This document shows positions 7,261 to 13,866 of a DNA stretch of 17,292 nucleotides, piece by piece. How positions within the stretch are numbered: position 1 is the stretch's first letter; each line of letters opens with the position of its first letter. The stretch comes from UBA1672 sp964015995. Lineage in GTDB: Bacteria; Pseudomonadota; Alphaproteobacteria; Micavibrionales; Micavibrionaceae. The position numbers were made by a program, and so were the translations under genes. A model generated the notes under the pieces. That model did not search any database, was not told the DNA's origin, and saw nothing but the letters and a program-made list of their open reading frames with translations. The stretch is taken from positions 1 to 17,292 of the forward strand of contig CAXHFH010000043.1 of NCBI GenBank assembly GCA_964015995.1, read 5' to 3'.

Positions 7261-8496
7261 TCAAGCCGCCTTTTGAGAAAATCTTTTTTCTACGTATTCT
7301 TCGACAAGATTTTGGAATTCTTCGGCGATATTGTCGCCGCGTAATGTATGGCTTTTCTTGCCGTCTGTAAAGACAGGCGCAACTGGTGACTCGCCAGTCC
7401 CGGGAAGGCTAATGCCTATATCGGCATGTTTGCTCTCGCCCGGGCCATTTACAATACACCCCATAACAGCAACTTTCATAGTTTCAACACCCGGATATTG
7501 CTCTGACCAAACAGGCATTTTCACATCCAAATAACGCTGAATACCCTGCGCCAGTTCCTGAAAATACGTACTTGTTGTACGGCCACATCCCGGGCATGCG
7601 CTGACCTCTGGCATGAACGATCGAATGTTAAGGGCTTGTAGAATTTCCTGACACACACGCACCTCTAGGCTGCGGTCTCCGTTTGGCTCAGGTGTGAGCG
7701 ATGCGCGGATCGTATCACCGATCCCCTGCTGGAGTAGAATCCCCTCGCCCAGTGCCGTTGCTACGATACCCTTAGATGCCATACCTGCCTCTGTAAGGCC
7801 AAGATGCAGCGCATAGTTTGAGCGCTCCGCTAGGGCTGTGTAAACGGCAATGAGATCCTGTACGCGGCTGACTTTTGCGGAAAGAATAATTTTGTCTTTT
7901 GCTAAGCCTATTTCTTCAGCTTTCTTGGCACTAATGAGTGTAGATTGTACCAATGTTTCGCGCATAACTTCATCTGATGATAAAGGCTGGTCTAGCTTTG
8001 CGTTATCATCCATAAGTTTCATGGCTAAGGCTTGATCAAGGCTTCCCCAATTCACACCGATGCGAACGGCTTTGTTATATTCAATTGCCTTTTCGATCAT
8101 TTGCTCATACTGGGCATCACGTTTTTTGCCAAAACCAACATTCCCTGGATTAATACGGTATTTGTCTAAGCTTTCTGCGAGAGAAGGATGATCATTAAGA
8201 AGTGTGTGGCCATTGTAATGGAAGCACCCAACAAGCGGTACGTCCAAACCTTCTTTGTTCAATAAATCCCGAAGCTTGGCTACGCCAATGGCTGCCTCAT
8301 CGTTATTGACTGTGACACGGATAATTTCAGAGCCTGCAAGAAATAACTGTTTTACCTGTTCAAATGTCTTCTCAACATCGGCAGTGTCTGTATTAGTCAT
8401 TGATTGCACAACAACAGGTGCACCACCACCAACAGTGACGCCACGTACGTTCACGCCATGTGTTTTGTGTCTTTTAATTTCCGGTAAAGCGACCAT
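7261..8496 (-). CDS. ispG: 4-hydroxy-3-methylbut-2-enyl diphosphate synthase (IspG/GcpE)
   Basis: This is the penultimate step of the MEP (non-mevalonate) isoprenoid pathway: reductive conversion of MEcPP to HMBPP by an iron-sulfur enzyme. The TIM-barrel start region reads GGGAPVVVQSMTNTDT. The [4Fe-4S] ligands are Cys301 and Cys304 (ACPGC), Cys347 (GCIVNGPGE) and the ligand-type Glu354. I start at the ATG at 8496-8494 (411 residues). A TTG at 8517 would add seven residues, but the -10 hexamer of the best promoter lies between the two, and from the ATG the lead-in to GVTVGG has the same length as in E. coli IspG (24 residues). Neither start has a Shine-Dalgarno. Confidence 0.96.
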   Translation of the reverse strand: MVALPEIKRHKTHGVNVRGVTVGGGAPVVVQSMTNTDTADVEKTFEQVKQLFLAGSEIIRVTVNNDEAAIGVAKLRDLLNKEGLDVPLVGCFHYNGHTLLNDHPSLAESLDKYRINPGNVGFGKKRDAQYEQMIEKAIEYNKAVRIGVNWGSLDQALAMKLMDDNAKLDQPLSSDEVMRETLVQSTLISAKKAEEIGLAKDKIILSAKVSRVQDLIAVYTALAERSNYALHLGLTEAGMASKGIVATALGEGILLQQGIGDTIRASLTPEPNGDRSLEVRVCQEILQALNIRSFMPEVSACPGCGRTTSTYFQELAQGIQRYLDVKMPVWSEQYPGVETMKVAVMGCIVNGPGESKHADIGISLPGTGESPVAPVFTDGKKSHTLRGDNIAEEFQNLVEEYVEKRFSQKAA

Positions 8497-8505
8497 AATA
8501 TGCGG

Positions 8506-8534
8506 GTTATAGACCAAAAAAACACGAAATGCAA
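8506..8534 (-). promoter_or_regulatory. Candidate ispG promoter, giving a near-leaderless mRNA
   Basis: On the minus strand TTGCAT (8534-8529) and TATAAC (8511-8506, five of six) are spaced by 17 bases. The expected transcription start, about seven bases after the -10, falls at 8499 or so, 0-4 bases before the ispG ATG at 8496. This agrees with the absence of a Shine-Dalgarno. Confidence 0.6.
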
Positions 8535-8589
8535 TTTGTTAAAATCGCAGGTGTGAAATTCTTTTTTATGGTTAGAAAAGAGTATCTTA

Positions 8590-8598
8590 TGCTATTAT
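8590..8598 (+). promoter_or_regulatory. Extended -10 promoter of the CPBP protease gene
   Basis: TGCTATTAT is an extended -10 (TGn followed by TATTAT, five of six). No good -35 is present, as often with extended -10 promoters. Six bases separate the hexamer from the ATG at 8605, so the usual +7 start would be the A of the start codon itself, a leaderless transcript. No Shine-Dalgarno is seen. Confidence 0.55.
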
Positions 8599-8604
8599 TC
8601 CTAA

Positions 8605-9282
8605 ATGACAACAGATAAAACCTTAATTGAAAAGCCAACCTATAATTTTTTATTGGCTTTGGAATTTCTAATTCTGTGTGTTGCCCTTCCAACATTTATT
8701 ATTACAAACAATCTCGGAAAGTTCATGTTTTTCTTTCTGTGGAGCGCAGCCGCCTATTGCGCATACCATCTGTTCGTAAAGGGTGATGAACGTTTCGCGA
8801 AAGATATTTGGAAATGGAAATCTGTTAATAAAACGAGCATGAAACTTATTCTGCCGCGTTGGATTATTGCGTGTGTTGTGATGGTTTTATTCATGAAGTT
8901 CTTTGATCCGGATCGTTTGTTTGTGATGGCCTACGAGCGGCCTTTTGCGATGATCATGATCTTTACGATCTACCCAATCCTTTCGGCGCTACCACAAGAG
9001 TTGATATTTTGCAGCTTTTTCTTCCACCGCTATAAACGTTATTTCAAAACACCAACGGTAAGGATAATTGCCAGTGCCATCGTATTTGCCTATGCACACA
9101 TGCTGTATATTAATTGGGTAGCTCCAACCTTAAGCTTTATCGCAGGACTGATCTTCGCACACACCTACGCTAAAACAAGATCGTTAGCATTGGTAACGGT
9201 TGAACATGCACTATACGGCAATGCCCTTTTCCTAATCGGACTAGGTTGGTATTTCTGGAGTGGCAACCCTGCCCTTAATTAA
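8605..9282 (+). CDS. CPBP-family intramembrane metalloprotease (divergent)
   Basis: 225 residues with several hydrophobic segments (about 15-35, 39-57, 85-100, 112-130, 153-187, 195-218). The order of conserved motifs fits the CPBP/Abi (PF02517) glutamic-type membrane endopeptidases. Motif 1 is PQELIFCSFFFHRY (130-143), where the family usually has EExxxR: here the pair is Gln131-Glu132 and the Arg position is Cys136. Motif 2 is FAYAH (161-165). Motif 3 is EHALYGN (200-206). The catalytic Glu132, His165 and His201 are kept, so it may be active, but the changed motif 1 leaves this open. Function and substrate are unknown. It is divergent from ispG and its last eight bases overlap the end of nhaD on the other strand. 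Confidence 0.82.
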   Translation: MTTDKTLIEKPTYNFLLALEFLILCVALPTFIITNNLGKFMFFFLWSAAAYCAYHLFVKGDERFAKDIWKWKSVNKTSMKLILPRWIIACVVMVLFMKFFDPDRLFVMAYERPFAMIMIFTIYPILSALPQELIFCSFFFHRYKRYFKTPTVRIIASAIVFAYAHMLYINWVAPTLSFIAGLIFAHTYAKTRSLALVTVEHALYGNALFLIGLGWYFWSGNPALN

Positions 9283-10690
9283 CCACAGTCATTAAATGGC
9301 TGTTCATCAGGAAATGCGTGTAAATTGCCGCAGCATAACCCAAGAAAATAAAGAACGACCATTTAAGGTGAGAGAAGAACGTGTAATAACCACGTGCTAC
9401 GCCCATTAGCGCAACACCTGCCGCCGAACCAATGGACAGCATACTACCGCCAACGCCAGTTGTGAGTGTGATGAGCAACCATTGGAAGTGATCCATTTCA
9501 GGGTCCATCGTAAGCACTGCGAACATCACTGGAATGTTATCAATAAGAGCAGATGCAAAACCAAGGAATATGTTGGTCGCACTTGCGCCCCAACCGTCAT
9601 ACATCGTCGCTGACATCATTTCCAAATAACCAAGATAGCCCAGACCACCAACACTGAATATAACACCAAAGAAGAATAGCAATGTATCCCATTCTGCTGC
9701 TGCAACGTTTTCAAGAATATCAAATTCGTGATCTTTATCTGTACCGATTTTATTTGTACGACGGATAAGCCACGCAGTAATCATAAGAATTGATAAGCCA
9801 GTCATCATGCCAACGAATGGCGGTAGCCCCAACGTCTGTTCTAGACCGACAGCTAATGCGATTGTGCAAAACCCTAAAACGATAATTAAACGCGCGCCCT
9901 GCTTCATTTCAACGCGCTCATCAATTGTCTCGGGCTGCTCTTTGGGAATAAAGAATGTCATCAATGCTGCCGGAACCACGAAACAAACCAATGATGGAAC
10001 AAATAAAGCGAAGAATTCAAAAAATTCGACTTTTTCAGCCTGCCATACCATTAGTGTAGTGATATCACCGAACGGACTAAACGCGCCGCCGGCATTCGCC
10101 GCACAAACAACATTCACACAGCCAAGTGTAATAAATTTGGCGTTATTATGCCCAACAGCCATAATAACAGTACCCATAACAAGAGCCGTCGTTAAGTTAT
10201 CTGCTATCGGTGATAAGAAAAAGGCCAATATACCTGTTGCCCAAAAAAGTTGGCGTAAACTCATACCTGAAAGTACAAGCTTGTTTCTAATTACAGCAAA
10301 AACGTTACGATTCTCTAGTGCGCTGATATAGGTCATAGCGGCGAGTAAGAAGAGCATTAAACTTGCGTATTCTTCGAGGCCGTGGAAGATGGCACTGTGA
10401 ATACCGTGCTTATCAACACCATAAGACGGGGCAATAAAAGCAATAACAATCCATATTATGCCCGCACCTAGCATGACGGGCTTGGATTTACGCATATGTG
10501 TGAATTCTTCTGCTAATACAGCGGCGTAAGATAATATGAATATCGCAATACAAAGAATCCCCCCCCAATGAAACCCAACATTCAAATTATGGTTTGTTGA
10601 TGTACTCTCTCCACCGCTTGCTGCTAATACAGGCAGAGCAATGAAGGATACGATTGTGATTAGGATCGGTAGAATTCTTGTAATGCTCAT
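9275..10690 (-). CDS. nhaD: Na+/H+ antiporter, NhaD type
   Basis: This inner-membrane antiporter exports Na+ in exchange for H+ (ion transporter superfamily, CitMHS-like fold). It has 471 residues with about a dozen hydrophobic segments. The first segment (1-24, ending PVLAASGG) looks like a signal peptide or first helix. Charged and polar residues within helices typical of NhaD are present: SPIADNLTTALV (Asp164, Asn165), GGAFSPFGDITTLMVW (Asp209) and ASALIDNIPVMFAV (Asp384, Asn385). There is a repeated architecture, with DN motifs in both halves. A cytoplasmic loop at 250-265 is highly charged. No good Shine-Dalgarno precedes the ATG at 10690. It is convergent with the CPBP protease gene. 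The symbol rests on family resemblance. Confidence 0.9.
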   Translation of the reverse strand: MSITRILPILITIVSFIALPVLAASGGESTSTNHNLNVGFHWGGILCIAIFILSYAAVLAEEFTHMRKSKPVMLGAGIIWIVIAFIAPSYGVDKHGIHSAIFHGLEEYASLMLFLLAAMTYISALENRNVFAVIRNKLVLSGMSLRQLFWATGILAFFLSPIADNLTTALVMGTVIMAVGHNNAKFITLGCVNVVCAANAGGAFSPFGDITTLMVWQAEKVEFFEFFALFVPSLVCFVVPAALMTFFIPKEQPETIDERVEMKQGARLIIVLGFCTIALAVGLEQTLGLPPFVGMMTGLSILMITAWLIRRTNKIGTDKDHEFDILENVAAAEWDTLLFFFGVIFSVGGLGYLGYLEMMSATMYDGWGASATNIFLGFASALIDNIPVMFAVLTMDPEMDHFQWLLITLTTGVGGSMLSIGSAAGVALMGVARGYYTFFSHLKWSFFIFLGYAAAIYTHFLMNSHLMTVVN

Positions 10691-10774
10691 AATGTTTTGT
10701 GATCTTTTTTTGATTGTTGTTTAAACGCGATGGTTAGATATCATAAAAATATAACATAACCAAGATGCATTTGT

Positions 10775-10785
10775 TGCTATATAAT
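10775..10785 (+). promoter_or_regulatory. Candidate -10 element upstream of rplU
   Basis: TGCTATATAAT contains a perfect TATAAT at 10780-10785, and an alternative extended -10 reading (TGC then TATATA at 10778). No good -35 is found 17 bases upstream (TAACCA). A perfect TTGACA at 10812-10817 further down lacks a well-spaced -10; the nearest are GATTAT at 15 bases or TATGAT at 12. The 227-base nhaD-rplU interval must also hold the nhaD promoter on the other strand, which I could not pick out. Confidence 0.45.
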
Positions 10786-10806
10786 ATCGATTCAGTGTAT
10801 TGATAT
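10784..10806 (+). promoter_or_regulatory. Inverted repeat overlapping the rplU -10 element
   Basis: ATATCGAT (10784-10791) pairs with ATTGATAT (10799-10806) over 8 base pairs with one G-T, around a 7-base loop. It starts inside the candidate TATAAT and contains a GANTC site at 10789-10793. It could be an operator or a 5' leader hairpin; it is AT-rich and could also be chance. Confidence 0.3.
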
Positions 10807-10917
10807 ATTTCTTGACACGGTGACATGGATATGATTATTTCCTTCGCTCATGGCGTAAAAGACTTGTAATAGGCCTTTTGGCAATAACAGAATAACGAAA
10901 ATAGACGGAAAAAAACA

Positions 10918-11232
10918 ATGTTTGCGGTTATTAAAACTGGTGGAAAACAGTATAAAGTTCAAAAAGACGATAAACTTCTTGTTGAAAAACTAGAAGGAAA
11001 CGAAGGCGATAAAGTTACGCTTGACGAAGTTTTGATGATTGCCGATGGCAAAAAATCAACAGTCGGTGAGCCTTTGATAAAAGGCGCTAAAGTGGAAGCA
11101 ACTGTGGTTGCGCAAACGCGTGGGCCGAAAATTACAATTTTCAAAAAGAAGCGCCGTCAAAACTACCGTCGTAAAAAAGGACACCGTCAAGATTTGACAA
11201 TGATCCAAATTACGAACATCAAAGCGGCATAA
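10918..11232 (+). CDS. rplU: 50S ribosomal protein L21
   Basis: 104 residues, full length for bL21, a 23S rRNA-binding protein of the large subunit. It opens with the characteristic MFAVIKTGGKQYKV and contains VEKLEGNEGDKVTLDEVLMI. The basic rRNA-contacting stretch FKKKRRQNYRRKKGHRQDLTMIQI is at about 75-98. A GACGGA precedes the ATG. It is the first gene of the rplU-rpmA pair, 30 bases ahead of rpmA, the near-universal order with obgE behind. Confidence 0.98.
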   Translation: MFAVIKTGGKQYKVQKDDKLLVEKLEGNEGDKVTLDEVLMIADGKKSTVGEPLIKGAKVEATVVAQTRGPKITIFKKKRRQNYRRKKGHRQDLTMIQITNIKAA

Positions 11233-11262
11233 CGTAGAAATATAAAAATCAGGAGATAGATT

Positions 11263-11547
11263 ATGGCACATAAAAAAGCAGGTGGTAGTTCCAGAAACGG
11301 ACGCGATTCGGTCGGCCGCAGACTTGGTATCAAGCGTTATGGTGGCGAAGAAGTTCTTGCGGGTAACATTATTGTGCGGCAACGCGGAACAAAGTGGAAG
11401 CCGGGCAAAAATGTTGGCCTAGGTAAAGACCACACAATTTTTGCTCTACTTGATGGACAGGTTTTGTTCACGAAAGGTAAAGCTGGCCAAGCTGTTGTTA
11501 ATATTGTTCCAGCGAATGATGCAGCGAAAGCACAAGCAGCAGAATAG
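11263..11547 (+). CDS. rpmA: 50S ribosomal protein L27
   Basis: 94 residues. bL27 reaches toward the peptidyl-transferase centre with its N-terminal tail. The protein starts MAHKKAGGSSRNGRDS, the usual proteobacterial tail with no cleavable N-terminal extension, and continues RLGIKRYGGEEVLAGNIIVRQRGTKWKPGKNVGLGKDHTIFAL. The last ten residues are an alanine-rich, poorly conserved tail. An AGGAGA lies about 6-7 bases before the ATG. Confidence 0.98.
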   Translation: MAHKKAGGSSRNGRDSVGRRLGIKRYGGEEVLAGNIIVRQRGTKWKPGKNVGLGKDHTIFALLDGQVLFTKGKAGQAVVNIVPANDAAKAQAAE

Positions 11548-11571
11548 TCTGCCTCATACACATACGGTTTA

Positions 11572-11603
11572 TAAGGAGGGGGATATGTCGTTCCCCTTTT
11601 TTA
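11572..11603 (+). terminator. Hairpin with U-tract between rpmA and obgE (terminator or attenuator)
   Basis: TAAGGAGGGGGA (11572-11583) can pair with TCCCCTTTTTTA (11592-11603) over 12 base pairs including three G-U, around an 8-base loop. The GC core (GGGGA/TCCCC) followed by six T is the form of an intrinsic terminator for rplU-rpmA. The left arm contains a perfect AGGAGG Shine-Dalgarno, so it may equally regulate translation of what follows. Confidence 0.6.
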
Positions 11604-11620
11604 ATGGAAAACGAGCATGA
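11585..11620 (+). CDS. Possible 11-codon leader peptide overlapping obgE start
   Basis: An ATG five bases after a perfect AGGAGG (11574-11579) opens a reading frame for MSFPFFNGKRA, whose TGA overlaps the obgE ATG (ATGA). Strong ribosome binding site, start and coupled stop are all present, but the frame is short and runs through the hairpin loop and right arm, so it may be accidental. Confidence 0.3.
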   Translation: MSFPFFNGKRA

Positions 11621-12645
11621 AATTTTTAGATGAAGCAAAAATTTATCTACAAAGTGGTAAAGGTGGCCCAGGCTGCGTGTCGTTCCGTCGTGAAAAGTAC
11701 GTAGAATATGGTGGGCCCGACGGTGGGAATGGCGGAAAAGGCGGAGATGTTTATTTCGAGGTTGTTGAGACACTCAATACACTGATTGATTTCAGATATA
11801 AACAACATTTCAAGGCCGAGCATGGCCATAATGGCTCAGGACGAAACAAAACTGGCGCTGGTGGTGATGACTGCATTATCAAAGTGCCCGTAGGCACACA
11901 AATTCTAGATGAGGACAAGGAAACAATTCTTGCCGACCTTCTAGAACCTGGCGAACGTCTAAAATTTTTAAAAGGCGGTGATGGCGGTTTTGGTAATGCG
12001 CATTACAAAAGCGCCACGAACCAAGCACCTCGAAAATTCACGCCCGGTTGGCCTATACAGGAAATGGCCGTTTGGCTTCGTTTGAAATTAATTGCTGATG
12101 TTGGTTTGGTTGGATTGCCGAACGCTGGAAAATCCACGTTCTTATCTGTATGCTCTAACGCTAATCCTAAAATTGCAGATTACCCATTCACGACACTTCA
12201 CCCTAATTTGGGTGTTGTAAAAGCGGGAGAGCGTGATTTTGTAATTGCAGATATTCCGGGCCTAATTGAAGGCGCACATGAGGGCCACGGTCTTGGTGAT
12301 CGTTTCTTAGGCCATGTCGAACGCACCTCTGTTTTGCTGCACATTATCGACTGTACACAAGATGATTTAGCGAATGCGTATAAAACTATTCGACATGAAT
12401 TAACTGAGTATGGTGCGAATCTTGAAAACAAACCTGAGATTATTGTTTTGAATAAATCTGATGCACTTGGTGACGAGCTTGCGGAAGATCAACGCAAAAC
12501 GTTAGAAGATGCCATCAATAAAAAAGTACACCTTATGTCCGCTGTCTCAGGTGAGAAGACAAAAGAACTTCTCTATTTACTCGCCGATATCGTGTATAAA
12601 GAAAAGTACGGTGAGGAAGAAGAAGATGGAGCGTTTAATCCGTGA
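11617..12645 (+). CDS. obgE: GTPase ObgE/CgtA
   Basis: This essential GTPase binds the 50S subunit late in assembly and links ribosome state to stress and the cell cycle. It has 342 residues. The glycine-rich Obg fold occupies about 1-158 (GKGGPGCVSFRREKYVEYGGPDGGNGGKGGDV). The G domain follows: G1 GLPNAGKST (166-174), G2 with DYPFTT (188-193), G3 DIPGLIEGA (212-220), G4 NKSD (279-282) and G5 SAVSG (308-312). The C-terminus is short and acidic (GEEEEDGAF). Its own Shine-Dalgarno is modest (a GGA 8 bases upstream). proB overlaps its stop. Confidence 0.97.
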   Translation: MKFLDEAKIYLQSGKGGPGCVSFRREKYVEYGGPDGGNGGKGGDVYFEVVETLNTLIDFRYKQHFKAEHGHNGSGRNKTGAGGDDCIIKVPVGTQILDEDKETILADLLEPGERLKFLKGGDGGFGNAHYKSATNQAPRKFTPGWPIQEMAVWLRLKLIADVGLVGLPNAGKSTFLSVCSNANPKIADYPFTTLHPNLGVVKAGERDFVIADIPGLIEGAHEGHGLGDRFLGHVERTSVLLHIIDCTQDDLANAYKTIRHELTEYGANLENKPEIIVLNKSDALGDELAEDQRKTLEDAINKKVHLMSAVSGEKTKELLYLLADIVYKEKYGEEEEDGAFNP

Positions 12646-13787
12646 GTGAGCTAACAACACAATCTGCTCTTGAACAAGGTACATTTATTGTCATCAAAGT
12701 CGGGTCAGAATTAGTGCTTGGCGAAGACAGTAATGTTAATCAAGAATGGATGGATACACTTGCCGTTGATGTGCACACATTAATGCAAAACGGTAAGAAA
12801 GTAGTCATCGTATCTTCAGGAAGCGTTGCTCTGGGGCGTAAGGCGCTCGGCATTCCTCTCGATATGCCCCCTAAGAATATCCCATTAGCGCAAAAACAAG
12901 CCGCCTCCTCTGTTGGGCAATATCATGTGTTTAATGGTTACTTTAAGGCTTTTTCAAATTTCGGCGTAGATGCGGCGCAGGTTCTCCTGACGATGAGTGA
13001 GACAGAAAACAGGCGCATGAACCTGAACGCGCGTGAGACGCTGCACACCCTTCTTGATGCCGGTGTTGTACCGATAATCAATGAGAATGATACCGTTTCC
13101 ACTGGTGAAATTCGCTTTGGCGATAATGATCGTTTAAGTGTCAGAGTGGCGCAAATGATCTTTGCTGACACTGTTGTTCTTCTGTCTACGGCGGGTGGAT
13201 TATTTACGGACAATCCGGATAAGAACCCTGATGCGGTGCATATTCCCATTGTCGAGACGATTACAGATGATCACGTGCAAATGGCAGGTGATGCAATCCC
13301 CGGCTTGAGCACTGGCGGCATGAAAAGTAAAATCGAAGCTGCGCTTTCTGCGACCAAAGCTGGTATAAATCTAATTATTACAAATGGCCGCGAAAATTAT
13401 GCGTTATCAAAAGTCTGTAAAGATCCCTCTAAACAATCAACACTTTTCCTTGCGCAGGAGTGTGATAACAACGCACGCAAAATATGGCTAGGCGCTCACA
13501 TGAGCCCAAAAGGAAGCATTACCGTTGATGATGGTGCGCTTGTGGCCCTCAATAGCGGGAAGAGCCTTTTGCCTGTTGGCGTCAAATTCGTCGAGGGAAA
13601 ATTCGGCCGAGGCGATGTCGTCGAAATCTTAAATTCCTCAGGGTGCAAAATTGGTATGGGATTATGCGCATATAATTACCACGATGCGCGCAAAATTATC
13701 GGCCAAAACAGTAAAGATATTCACGAAATTCTTGGATATATTGGTCGTGATGAACTTATTCACCGCAATGATATGGTTCTTGATTAA
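12642..13787 (+). CDS. proB: Glutamate 5-kinase (ProB) with PUA domain, GTG start
   Basis: This enzyme phosphorylates glutamate to gamma-glutamyl phosphate, the first and feedback-controlled step of proline synthesis. The 381 residues comprise an amino-acid kinase domain (about 14-265) and a C-terminal PUA domain (about 284-370). Kinase motifs are VIKVGSELV (17-25), SSGSVALGR (58-66), INENDTVST (146-154), RFGDNDRLS (158-166) and LSTGGMKSKIEAA (222-234). The start is GTG at 12642-12644, overlapping the obgE TGA by the usual coupled GTGA. proA, its common partner, does not follow here; pepN does. Linkage of proB to obgE is common in alphaproteobacteria. Confidence 0.97.
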   Translation: MSELTTQSALEQGTFIVIKVGSELVLGEDSNVNQEWMDTLAVDVHTLMQNGKKVVIVSSGSVALGRKALGIPLDMPPKNIPLAQKQAASSVGQYHVFNGYFKAFSNFGVDAAQVLLTMSETENRRMNLNARETLHTLLDAGVVPIINENDTVSTGEIRFGDNDRLSVRVAQMIFADTVVLLSTAGGLFTDNPDKNPDAVHIPIVETITDDHVQMAGDAIPGLSTGGMKSKIEAALSATKAGINLIITNGRENYALSKVCKDPSKQSTLFLAQECDNNARKIWLGAHMSPKGSITVDDGALVALNSGKSLLPVGVKFVEGKFGRGDVVEILNSSGCKIGMGLCAYNYHDARKIIGQNSKDIHEILGYIGRDELIHRNDMVLD

Positions 13788-13828
13788 ATAACACTTGTTC
13801 TACCTTTGCATGTCGACTCTTTTCCGTC

Positions 13829-13857
13829 ATGATTGTGATTAATTCGAATCATATAAA
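13829..13857 (+). promoter_or_regulatory. pepN upstream region: -10 element with inverted repeat and GANTC
   Basis: TATAAA at 13852-13857 is a good -10 for pepN; no clear -35 lies 17 bases before it. Just upstream is an inverted repeat, ATGATT (13829-13834) and AATCAT (13847-13852), and a GANTC site at 13846-13850 abuts the -10. A second GANTC is at 13815-13819. The predicted transcript would start 2-4 bases before the ATG at 13867; an AAGAG is present but would lie upstream of that start. Confidence 0.4.
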
Positions 13858-13866
13858 GAGTAAGAC

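Noticed and set aside
8497..8517. TTG start extending IspG by seven residues
   Set aside because: No Shine-Dalgarno, the -10 element lies within the extension, and the ATG gives the expected N-terminal length.
9807..10331. 174-residue open frame antisense to nhaD
   Set aside because: It lies wholly inside a clear membrane antiporter gene, has no family signature, and reflects the codon bias of the true gene.
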